Positions 1 through 13,000 of a stretch of 64,000 bases of DNA are shown piece after piece (the stretch's first letter is position 1; every line of letters begins with the position of its first letter). Position numbers and translations under genes: made by a program. Below the pieces are notes generated by a model that worked only from the letters and a program-made list of their open reading frames with translations, was not told where the DNA came from and searched no databases. Source of the DNA: Astropecten irregularis (lineage: Eukaryota; Echinodermata; Asteroidea; Paxillosida; Astropectinidae); assembly GCA_963971285.1 (NCBI GenBank), contig OZ020260.1, positions 4,498,798 through 4,562,797 of the forward strand, given 5' to 3'.

Positions 1-104
1 CTTTCTATTCAAGTTTGTTGGGACGTGACTGTCGAGGGAAAAGATGAATTCTTCTCACTGCAGAGTTTAAACTTTTGTGTTTTCTTCATTTCTTGTCTGA
101 CTAG

Positions 105-1077
105 TGCTCCGCAACGTGCGGGGATTCAGTTCGCTCCCGAACAGTCGCCTGCCAGGACCCCAACACCAAGGACGAGTTGGAACCCTCCATGTGCCCACCA
201 GAGAAACCAGACGAGACCCTTCCCTGCGACCTTGACGACTGCCCAAGTAAGATGAAAAAAATTGCCTCTCCCCGCAAATAGACACTTTTGCCATCCTCAC
301 TTAAAAGATGATACTACATGTATAATAATAATTCTAAATTTCCTTTGCTCAATTTTTGTTTTTTTCTTCAAAGGTTGTGATCAATATATTGTATCGGGAG
401 GATTTATCTTTTCGCCAAACTCTCCGAACGATTACGACAATAATCAGAGGTGCACGACATACATCAGTAACGAGGAGGGTTGTGTCACCATCACCTTCTC
501 TCAGTTTGACGTTCAGCCTGGCACGACAGATGGAGTGTGCGACAAAGACTTTGTCGAGGTGAGAGGCACAAGATTTAAGTTTGCCTCTCAATTTATACAT
601 AATTGTCTCGAAGACAGTGAAATGCAGAGGCAATATTAAAAATGTTCCTAGTCACTATCAGCATGTTCCTGGTTCTATAGCATCTGTCCCTGCATCCTCT
701 CTTTCATGGAAAGTCCTCCAACATCTTTCCTTTCTTGCTTCCAAAAACCTTGTCATTTTCTCCACACCTACTCCACCATTCCCCAAGAAGCCCTCTTGAC
801 GGCATGCCTCGGAGAGCCCCCAATATTAACCTGTTGTTCACGGCTTGGTTGTCTTTGCATTTTTTTCACCCGTCGACGTTTCCAGATCAGTGAAGAAGGA
901 AGAGAGAATCCGGTCAGGTTCTGTGGCTTCAATCGCAGCCCGAGGTACCAGTCGCTGACCGGGGATGTGCAGTTGGTGTTCCAGTCGGACGAGGCCTTGG
1001 CCTTCAGCGGCTACGTGGGCATCGTGTCATTCAACCCGTGCCCCATCAATGCCTACGTCACGGGCAACTGGTCTGAG
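105..1077 (+). other. Cassette 1: TSP1-1 + CUB-1
   Basis: TSP1-1 is exon 105-246 (starts CSATCGDS). CUB-1 is split into exons 374-558 and 886-1077. The first CUB half ends with CDKDFVE, the usual acidic site. The second half ends TGNWSE, which supplies the Trp strand of the next TSP1. Phases are 0-1, 1-0 and 0-0. Confidence 0.88.
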
Positions 1078-4000
1078 GTATGTATAGCCGAGTATTATAG
1101 GGAGGCTTGGGGAGTCCAAATCTTGGCAGTCGAATGACACTGGAAGAGGACGCTTGGAGGTCTTTTGAGTCAAAAAGCCGCTAAAACCACCCAGCAAGCT
1201 TTCTTAATCAGTCACTCGAGCTTAAATTTGAGAGCTTACTGATCATTAAAATGTTTTAAAGAAATATTACACATTAGAAATCAAATTGAAATTTTTTGAG
1301 GAGCTTTCTCCCAACCAACAACGTCCTTGACTATCTTGTCGGGATGTAAGAGACTTGGCAGATACAAGACTTAAAGATTGGGTCACAAAGGTTATCTGGA
1401 TGAGGTTGACGGCAAATCAGATGTCCACCAGTAAGCAGCCCTTTGATTCTTAGCGGTCGGGTAAAGACCATCAGTAGGATTTTGAAGTTTTGCATGGTGG
1501 AGAGACTAAAATTGACTAAGACTTGCAGAGATTTCATGTATTACACTCTTCTTGGAAGGTATGTGGTCCTGAGGAGGACCGGTGAGAGTAAGTAATTGGC
1601 GTTTTTACCAGTGTGCTCTGGCTGTTGTCAGGAGAAAGAGTGCCGGACTATGTGGACAAACTGGCTAAAGGCCTTTTCACACGACGCTAAAAAAAACCTC
1701 TTAACCATTGAAAAATGTTCTCATTGTTGCAAAATCCTACAAAAGTGTCATCGTGTGAAAAGGACAACAATGCTTGAGAGTGACCCCCCACGTCCCTGGT
1801 GAATCCTTGAGAGATTTTGACAGAGGTCAAGACCCATGAGAGAATTTGTCAATGGTGAAGAGTTTTAGCGTTGCGTGAAAAGGCCTTTTTATATGTCCAA
1901 TGCTGCTCATTCAATGACTATCAGATGTATTCCAGAAGACTTCCCACATCCACACTAAGAGCCTCACACTATCAATGGCCAAGCCACTTCTTTGGATAAC
2001 TGGAATGGGCATGTTCTTTTATTGTCTCTTTCTCCTGCAGTGCTCTGCGACCTGTGGTACAGGCATACGAACAAGGGACGTCATGTGCATGGATCTCCTA
2101 AACAACATTCCGGCAGATGACTCCCTGTGCAGCGGCCAGCGTCCGCCAGCAGAGGAACCTTGCATAACCGGGGTGGATTGTCCATGTAAGCAATTTCATG
2201 GAGCACACAAATTTGCTTAGCACAAAAATATCTTGACCAAGAAAACAAACCACCATTGGAAATTCCATTTGATATTCATGGCCAGCGAACAACAGCCAAA
2301 GAACAATCACAAGTGATAAACAGCACATGGAAATTTGGTTGTTATAATCCTGCTTGCATTAAGACAGAAATTTTATGGTAAGCAACTTTTAGTGCTAAGC
2401 AGGGCCGTGGAATCGGGAATAGAACAAATTAACTAACCCAAACCCTTTGAATGCTCGATGTCTCGTTGCGTATGAGGCCAATATAAACAACAGCCTTGAG
2501 CAAGATGGCCGATCTTTCATGTAGCTTTCTGTAGATTAGTCGGTGGTACTTATAAGGGAGGAAAATAAGCAGAGACTTGAAATAACTGTTTCGGGATAAG
2601 TCTTTTCACTGACTGTGAGTCCATTCTATAATAACGGGTATCAAAATAGAGGCTTTTGGCTGCGGAAATAGATTGTCTGGTTTGAAAAGGAAAACAGCGC
2701 TTTCAGCTTATGAAAAGCCACAACCTATATTTTCACCATATGGATGACAGAGCTGGAGTCTGAGCCCGAGCCTCTATTTCAAAATCCCCTCATTCAAATA
2801 GGACTGCATAGGGCTTCATGGCAATAAGTGTAAATTTGTTTTCACAGATGTTTTACTTCGCATAATGAAATTAAGGTCCCTATTGCACTATTATGAAAGA
2901 GAAAATCAGACCTATTGAACAGACAGAATGTCTTTTTAACCAGAGGTTTGGAAATGATCGGTTCATTTCTGCTGTTTCAATAGAAAGGAAAGGGTTATTC
3001 ATCGCAGTGGACACAACCTTTTTGTCGGCAACTTGTTTTAAATTGTTTCATTTGTAATTGGGAAAACTACTGCAATTTGAAGCAAGCTGTATCTGCAGGA
3101 ATTGTATTTCTAAATATAGTAGTTGGAATTGGAAGAAAATATGAACAATTACAGCATAGCAAGACATTTGTTCACTTTAAATTGTTCACATTTCTTTCCT
3201 CTCTCGCCCCCCGGCCCCCTCCCCTGCAGCTTGCGACGTGTTTGTTGATGAATCCAGAATGTTTGTGACGAGTCCCGGTTTCCCCAACGACTACGAGAAC
3301 AACCTGAATTGTGAATACACCTTCGCCTCCCCGGATCCGGATCAGTGTGTACGCCTTACCCTGCTGGAAGCCTACCTGGAGGGCCCCGATGATAACAACT
3401 ACTGTAGCAAGGATTACATTGAGGTAATAGTAACATTTCTATTGTGCGTCGTCCCCTCTGTTCTTCAAACTTCTTGAACTTGAAGTAGAGGTATTATTAG
3501 ATTATTATCCCCTGGTCATTGGGCTACATTAACATTCCTGAAAGCATATCAACTCCCTGGGGAATATACAGCCCAGGCTGCTATAAACGCATGAAGGCAC
3601 AAAGCCATCTCTACCCCCAGGTACCCAATAAGACCTGGGTGAAGAGGAGCAATATGTGACAAAGTGTCTTGCCCAAGGATGCAAGCACCACTAGCCCATG
3701 GCTGGATTCGAACCCACAATCTGTAGAATGACCACAATATGTTGAGTACGACACGCCAGACCCCTACGCCACGGCATCCCACAAAGTAGCCTTTGTGCAC
3801 CTGGGATTTAAACTCACCAACTAGTTGAGATGGTTTCAGGAATGTAAAAGTAGCCCAATGACCAGTGATGATAGCGCTTAATTAGAGGCTTCCACAACAG
3901 TTATGTACTTTGGTATCACGACATATCCTCTATTGACATTCCCTTGTCCTTTAGCTTGATGGTGGCAATAGCCAGCTGCTGCTGCGCTACTGTCCAGAGT

Positions 4001-7000
4001 CTGGCCGCTCCATCACGTGGTTCTCGCAAAGCAACGTCACCAAGATGACCTTTGTCACGGACGAGGAGGACTCTGACCGGGGCTTCAACATTTTCGTTCT
4101 GTTCGTCCCGTGCCCGCAGTACAGATATTTGGCCACTCCATTCGGTTCGGTAGGTGTGGTAGCTGCTTACGCGGTCCATTGCTCATGCTTGAAAAAGAGG
4201 TTATATTCAACCTTTTTGAAGTAGTAAGATGGATTTAAAATGTTCAGTGGCTCATAACCCTAGCCCTAAACCAAAATTAGCTTACATTCAAAAACATAAA
4301 TTCAAACCACTTCAACACCCTTAAAAACTGCTATTTTTCACTAAAGAAAGGATACAATTTTTCTTATGTAAAAGAATTTTTTTACATTAGAAAAATAGTG
4401 TACCCGGTAACCAAAATTGAAAATGTTTCCAAGTTTTAATACTAAAAAATATCCATAGACTTGGGTGAAGGTAGTCATTTTTATTGAGGTCCATCTCTCA
4501 CGCCCTCAAATCTTCTTTAAAAAAAAACCCAAAATAGACAAATTGAAAATGGCATGTGGCCAACTTTCACTGGTGTCAGGGCTAAACATTCACATGTTTT
4601 TTAACTGACAATAAGTATTCAAGAAATCTTTGGCAAAGCAATTAATGCATTGATGTCTGTCCCTCACAGATTTGGATCACACCTACATACGCTAGGTTGA
4701 AGTTTTTCTACTGTTTCAAAATGTTGGGTTTTTTTTGGTTTTGTTTTTTGGATGGGTGTGTTGTCCAATATAATGTTGTTATCACCATCAACGGAAAATG
4801 GTGAAGTTGTTTCCATTGTTTAGAAATGTTGATGATTTGGCCACTTAAGTTTAGGGCTGTATGAGGGGCGTGGGTGTACATATTAATAATAAAATCATAC
4901 ATTGTGCATGCAGGGCTTGGAATTTCAAACGGTGCGCTACTGAGGTTACATTAAGATAGGAATTCTTGTGCTTCATTCTGCTGTTGTGTATTTTTTTTTT
5001 ATTTGCTACCATGTTTCTAACTTGCACGTAAGGCTGCAGCGAGCCATGACAGCTTCGCTGTTCTAGTTTGAAGATTGTTTTCATTTTTTTTTGGTTAGGG
5101 CATAGCGGAACTAGTGAGAGGGGAGAAGGGCGTGGGGTTTAGGTTTATGGCTCAAATTGATGTTTACCATCTGCGTTCTTGCATTTTGAACAGTGTTCCA
5201 TCCGCTGTGGAGGTGGGGTCATGAGAAGGTCTATTGGCTGCATTGACGTGATGGACAATACCCCAGTCAGCTTGGACCTGTGTCCCAATGATAGCCCTCC
5301 CACAGAAGTACCCTGCAACGAGGATCCCTGTCCAGGTATCGTGGAATATTCCTATCCCCCCACCCCATCCCACGCCCACAAAAAAGACCCTTTTGTGGAA
5401 AACCGACCCTATGCAGATTTCCTGTACAAACATTTCAGTGCAAACTGTATGACAATGCATTCCTCATTAGACATCTAATAAACATCAATTGTGAAAAACA
5501 AAACAAAATTCAAATTCATGATGTACTGCGGTACCTGCCGCCATATTGGATTTGATTCACCCCGCTGACCCCAGCTAGCTCGGTGGCCTAGCGGTATTGC
5601 ATCTGCACTAGTAAGCAGGAGGTTGTGGGTTTGAATCCCACCTGAGCCAGCACGTGATTTTTTTTTCGTATGTACTCGCAAGCACAGGAGTATACAGTGC
5701 TCATCCATGTCGGTGAAGGGCAAGCCTAATTTGCAAAATTTGCAACAAACATTTCTAAGATTGTTGAGCTTTTGAATCGTTTTAGATTTTTGGAAAGGGA
5801 GTAACCATTGTTGATTCATACTAACATTTGGTTTAATTCATGAAACATAACCAGATTTCAATTTATTTTTGCAGTGACAATTTATATACCTTGTTTGTTT
5901 TCTTGTCAATATATTTTATTATTTGTCTTTTTTTCTCCTCCTTTTTCCCACACTGTTTCTCCACTCCACCACCGTCAGTTTGTTATGAGGAAATTGCCCC
6001 TCCTCGGGAATTATTTACCAGCCCTGGATTCTTGGATCAGAGCAGATATGACAACTTCTTGGACTGTACTTACAACATCACCAACCCGGACGGCTGTGTG
6101 GTTCTGACCCTGCTGAACTTTGACCTGGAATATGAGGCCAGTTGCTACTATGACTACCTCACCGTGAGTAATTCCTCCTCTCCAAAAATATGATGGTGCC
6201 AGAGGGCTGCCCATTGTAGGGCCTGTTTGTTTCACGCAAGAGATCCTGTGCTATGCAAATCCACGTCCTATGCAGTATATGCTAAAATAGGATCCAGATC
6301 TCATGCTGGAAACAAACAGGTCCTTTCGATACCAAGCAAAAATGCTTATTTTCATGTTTTTTGTGTCATTTCCATTGTTTTCAAGTGCCCTGCGACACTA
6401 CACGTTTTCTAAGCTGTCATTTTGTGTATAAAAAAATATCTCCATAAACAGATGTGTGAATTTTGCATGTAAAAGGTCGTGTCTATTGACATTTTTATAA
6501 ACCCATGATACAATGCTAATATTGTCAGATATTTTGGAGGCTCACTGTTTGTGAATCTTTTCAGCTGTATCTTTGGTTTTGAGCTGGTTAACCAGTTCAC
6601 GTCGGATGACGTGATATCTCGCCCAGTTTGGGAATCATGCCACGTGAGAAACAAGTCCCATAAACCTCTCTGCCTCCCTCCTCCCGTCCACCGAACCCTA
6701 TAACCACAGATCTCTGAGAATGGTGAAGTGGCTGAACGCCTGTGCGGCTCCCCGGGGGTAATCAGCTGGGAGTCTCAGACGAGTAATGTCATCGCTAGGT
6801 TTGTGACTGACATCAGCGACGCATTTGCAGGCTTCAACATCCACGTTGGCTACATTGAATGTCGGGATGCCTACTTCTTCACTGGCGACTTCATGGAGGT
6901 AAGGCGCACAGCTCATTATTAAAAAACAATCGGACCGATCTTACGTACTTGTCTGAGAAAGCACAAGATTTCTCGCTGATGGGTGGTAGTCACTGATTTA

Positions 7001-10000
7001 TACAAACTGGATAGGTCGCGGGTGCAGTGATGAGACGGCGAGCCGTGAAGTCACCAGCGGCCATGTTAGGATATTCAGCACAATACTCATTGCACTGCAT
7101 GACGGCACAGCATGCAGTGCAGCAATTCACTGTATACGCCGGCCGTTAGCCTGCTAATGTATTGGATATCCCAATATGGCCGCACGGATGCTTCACAGGC
7201 AGAGCTGCGCGACCTATCCAGTTTGTATAGATCAGTGGTGGTACTGTTTTCCCCTCTCCCACACACCCTCTGCTGCTTGCATGGAAGGCTCATTTCACTC
7301 TGCTGACTGGAATTCAAATTTAAGGAAGTACGCCAAACAGAATGTTTCGGAAGCTTTTACAACCAGCCTCCCTGAACGGTTCTACTGGAATTTGGTGTCT
7401 TTTCAGTTGTTTTCGCTAGCAACCATAGGCTGTGTGTTCATGGTATTGAAATTTTTTTTCCACTTGTTCTTCCCCGCACCCCTTTTCCTCCTGCCTCTGT
7501 CTCCTTCCCGTCTTTTACCCCCCTCCTCAGTGTGATGTAAGCTGCGGTGGGGGAATGCAAACCCGTGAGGTGTACTGCAGGAGCCGGTCTACCGGCGAAG
7601 AAATTGATGAGGGGCTTTGCATCGGCACCAAGCCCTCAACCACGAGGTCTTGCGGAGAAGACCCGTGCCCATGTAAGACACACACCTGATTTGTTGAGGA
7701 ATTTTTTTTGCGATACTTGTCTTTCTAGGCTTCACGGCCTGAGGTCAAAGGCTACAAATCATCAGCTTTTAAAATTTCTGAAGCGATGAATTGAGGCTTT
7801 TTGTTTTTATTTCAAATTTTTCATATGTCAAATGGAAAATTTACATAAGATATTGTTCCGATAGCACTGTCTTATTGTGTATGGTTTTGACCACCCTAGT
7901 TTGCGATATTTTATGGATAGCCCATAAACTATTTGTTTTAGAACAGTCTGTGTCAATGGGTGGTCATTGCAGAATAATTGAAACAAACGGTCGGCCATCA
8001 TATCACCCAATACCTTAATAAAATACATGTATGCATTTGAGGACATAAGGATGTAACAGTCACCGCAGCATCCAATTCTTCAGTTGCCTGATGAAGGCTA
8101 GCAGTTCCAGTAGCCCAAACGTGTCTACCAGCAACGTAACATTGATCACCATTTTTCTTATATCTGAATTTCTAATGTTGTGTTTTGTTCGTTTTTTTGT
8201 TTGTTTCAGTCTGCGACGAGGTCATTAGGTCTTCCAGTTTCATCACCAGTCCAGACTACCCAGGTTATCCTGTCAGCATCAACTGCAACTATACCATTGT
8301 GACCACAGGAACGGACTGTGCTTATGTAACAATCATCACCTTAGACCTGGAAGAGCCGGTCGGAGAGCCACCAGAGTGCAAGGATTTCATTGAGGTATCG
8401 TAAAGGCCAGAGGTGTCACTATTTATACCTTTCGTAATTTGTAAGTTTTGCTTTTAGCAATTAAAGAATGATTTGAGATTTGATCCTTGGGTACCGCTGG
8501 TTGGACAGTGTGTCTAACGAGAGGTTACTCAGGGAGAGACAGATGAGACCTATTACCTGCATGATACGTGAGCGCCAGATGCGACTGTACGGTCATGTGG
8601 ATAGATTCCCTGCGAGCGATCATGCCAGTCTCTCTGAGAGAACCTAATTGTAGGACATGCACGGTAGGGGTTCCACGTGACATGTGGTTGCATCAGATGG
8701 ATTGTTATTTTGCTGAGATGGCGATGGGTCGCGTGGCTGCCTGGGAGATGGCCATCAGAAGAACGCAGGAGTACCACTCGAAGGTACATGTGGCAACGTG
8801 CTGCCATGGTGCATGCTCCCACTGATTGATCTATAGTGCTTTGTGAAATAGAAACGGGGACAGTGGATTAGAAGCCGAAACAAAAACATAGTCTTGCCCC
8901 ATCCATTCATATTCTTCCCCTCTTGCATCATTTCTGCAGTTGAGAGATCCTGCCGCTCCAGTCTTGAACAGAAAGTACTGCGGCTCCAGCGGCGAGCCCA
9001 TCATCTGGAGTGCGCGCTACCCCGGCGAGACGTCCGTCAGGTTCTACTCGGACGAAGAAGGCACAGCAGGAGGGTTCAGGGCTTATGTCGCCTTCTTCGA
9101 GTGCACTTTCCTGGGCTTTGATGCTGGTCCTTGGAGCACGGTAGGTCTTTAAGGAGGTCTGCATGCAACTTCCTGCACGCTTCGCTTGCATTTGTGTCAA
9201 ATCGCACATACAGTAAAACCTCGATAAGTCAACCTCGTATGACCCGAAAGCTCGCTTAAGTCGAAGTGATGCTTTATTCCCGCCGAAAGAATAGGCTTCT
9301 GTGTACAAAAATACTTTCGTATGTCGAATTACCTGTGTCAAAAGCCCGTTTGAGTTGAAGATTTCCCGTTCCGAACAATTAAAAAATCGTGGCCGAGTCT
9401 GTCTTAATTAGGTGTTATAATGACTTGAAAACTTTTCTATAAATTCCGCGGTGTCTATTTTAATGTGGTTACTCGGCTTTCACGTTCCCATTGTGAAGAA
9501 ATGAGTCACCTATTGCGTGGAGATTGACTGCATGCGATGCACGTTATGCTATGTTGGCCCCATGCGGTACACAACAATGCTTTGACACACAACACTTCCG
9601 CAATCCACGTAGCCTAAATGCAACCGCACTGAACCCATGACAATGCACGCGTACATGCACCCCATTCATGTTCGGCCAACTTAACGTCTGGAACAAAGAC
9701 TAAGGGGGGTACAGCAATTGATCATTGACTCCAACCCCTATGGAGCATAACACGCACGTGCTCGCTGTATGTACAGCGTGTGTTTACATGTTTGTTTTGC
9801 AGTACGGGCTTGAAGATCATTTTGTACCTCATTTTAATTAAAGAAAGATAAAAGATGCATTTTTATAATCATGTTTTCCAAACAAAAATCCAAGCTTAAC
9901 TCTTTGAAAATTGAGCGATCTCACGCGATCATGGCGACGGATTATTTTTTTATCGCAATAACGGTGCTGATATGAAACGCGAATTTTTTTTAGAAGACAA

Positions 10001-13000
10001 ATAACGGCACTAAATATCGGCAAAATACCAACTCTCAGGTGAGAAATGTATAAAAACTCATACAATTTATTATTCATCATACATTATACAAATAAATAAT
10101 TGAAAATGAAGTGCGTGTACATGTAATTTGAGCGACGGAACATGCCACTTCTATTGTGAGTCGATCCCCCCTATTCTATGTGCACAATTTGACTTCATTA
10201 TCAAAACATTCGTGAGTCGAAGCTTACATTCATTCCCTTGAGTTTCGACTCATCGAGGTTTTACTGTAAATAAGAAATCGGTGAAGCGAATCCCTCAAGA
10301 TGTTGGTTTTGAAGTCTTTAATACCAATTGTTTTGTTTGGTTTTTCCCTGTCCAGTGTTCTCGGCCGTGTGGGGGCGGGGAACAGACACGCAGTGTTGTC
10401 TGCATGAATTTTGCTACCAACCAAGAGGTTGACGAGGCCATGTGCGAGGATGACAAGCCAGCCGATACCCGCCCGTGCAACACTGAACCTTGTCCAAGTA
10501 AGAGCATTATTAAAGTATATCTTATCTAGACTTGTATACGCCTCCACTTGGACAATCCAGAAATGCAATCTGCCAGTCTTGCTGTTTTTGTTCCAAGAAA
10601 AGGAGTCTGTCGCTGGTCTGCTCTGTGATGGTCTTGCCACGTGAGGGCGCTGTTTGTGTTGTCATGACACGTCATTTTTAGGCGCGAGAAAGCTACATGG
10701 CTGCCGCCAAGTGATCGGATTCTTAATATTCGGAACGTGAATGGCAGAATAAAGAATAAGAAACACAGCATTGACAAATAAAACTCTCTTAGACTGTTAA
10801 TTAATTATTGAATTGTTTTTCCGTCTGCAGTGTGTGACCAAGTGGTTACCGAATCTCGCGAGAATATCTACAGTTTGAACAACCCGGAGCCCTACTTTGA
10901 GTACAACTGCAACTACGTGTACTCCAACCAGGGCGGCTGTGTTGAGCTCCTGTTTGTCCAGTTTGAGATGCCCGAGGCCAACATGGCAGGCATCTGTGAC
11001 ACGGACTATCTCCTGGTAAGGACGACAGTGATCTGTTTACGGGTTGTTGTTGTTTTTTGATGAGATGGTCCTTTTCAAATATTTACATTTTTTCTCTTAC
11101 TCTTGCATTTGGAAGCCAATGATTTGTAACTCGATCTTCTCTTCAGTGTATTTTGAGCACTCATTTGAGTTGAGCAGTCATCTTTAACTCTGATTGTCCG
11201 ACGATCATCTCTTGAAAGAAATGTTCTAATGAATCTGCCAAAAGGTCGAGTGAGGGCAGAGAGCCTTGCTTTTCTACATGATTGATATCGGAAATCTATT
11301 TCATACTTCCTAAGATGAGAATGTTGCCTGTAGAATTTTGTATTGGTCCGGACTTCTGACGGATGTACATTTTTCAAACTGATATTCACAGGTTGAGGAC
11401 CAGAGCGCCCGGCCGTTCTCTTACCGCATCTGCGGGGACGTAACCCCGGCCAGCATCCTTTCGCGCGGTTCAACCCTGAACGTTACCCTGATCACGGACG
11501 GCAACCCGAACACCTTCGGCGAAGGCTACCAGCTGTACAACTTGTTCGTGACCTCGTGTCCCCAGGCCGGCTATGTGGCAGGACCATGGGAAGAGGTAAG
11601 GCTCTTCTTGAGGCAAGGGGGTTGCTTAAGACTATTTGTGTCCTGGAAGTTGTTTGGCTAGGGCTTGACCTGTCGCTTGTGGCTTCAGTAGTGGCTACAG
11701 CCACTTCCTATAGCCTTGTGTGTACTACATTCAACCCTTAGCCGCAGCCAGCCAAACTCTCCACAACATTGGCAGCTACATGGTTTTATCAGCACCAGTC
11801 CATAGCCATTTTGTGAAAATCTTGCTTAGCTGTTTTGGTTCCATTGCTTAAATCCATTTTTCAATATTACAAAAGCAACTTTCATTCCTGGGAGGTGTTT
11901 GGCAATAATATGATATAGCCTTTTCACACAAAAAGTAAAAAAAAACACCTAGATTTTCGGCTTTGGAATGACTGAGAAGAAGTCTGAAATGGAACCTGAG
12001 CCAGAAACATCATCAAAATGTCTTTGATAGCTTTATTGAGCACTGAAATATTGATGCTATTTGTATAGAGGCTCTTCACATGACGTCATCGGCCATCACG
12101 CACAATGATTGCACAAGCGAAACAATACGCTTCAGTGCACACGCAACGCACAGTGTCCTACGCGTGACCATGGACAACATAGATAGGTTGACCGCCAATC
12201 ACGTGATTTTATGACGTCTGTGAATAACCGCTATAAAGGTGATACCCGTATTGTCTAATTTCCTCGGAAATGATGTGCGTGGTCTGTTTCTCTTTCCGTC
12301 TGTGTGTACAGTGTGACAGACAGTGTGGAGGCGGAACCAGAACCAGAGAAGTAGTGTGCACTGATCTCCTCTCAGGCCTGAGCATTGATGAAAGTCTGTG
12401 CGTTGATCTGAAGCCCCACGACATGGAGCTCTGCAACAGCGAACCCTGCCCATGTGAGTTTGGCCCCCTTCCCCCTCCCTTGGGGTCATTGGTGTCAGTT
12501 TATCATGCGGGATGCAACTTTTCCTCGGATCAGCCGATTTCCTAGTTTTTCTCATCACACTCATGCCATTGAAAATAGAAAAATGCTGCACAAAGTCTTG
12601 TAAAGATTGGAATGTCCTTGTTTCTTTGCGGGGACACACACCGCCACTCATTACAGCACCAAGTTTCAGAGAAACATTGGAAGTTGGTTTCATTTTATAG
12701 GGGTTTACGAAATGGGGGCTCAGGCTCCGACTCCATTTCGTAAATCCATTTTTAAATAACCGGCATCAAAATACCGGTAGAGGCTGCTTTTGCTGCAGTT
12801 CGGAAGAAGATTCTCAGGAAAACAGAGCTTCAGCTTCAATGAAAAAGCACAGCCTATAGTTCCAGCATTTGGATGAAAGAGCGTTTCATATACCCCCCAT
12901 AAAGCACTTAAAAGTACTAATGTATCATACTTTGGTAGAAATATATCGTTCAATTTTGTCTGCCTTAAATGCTGTACTTGTATTTATCCAGAAAAGAGTG

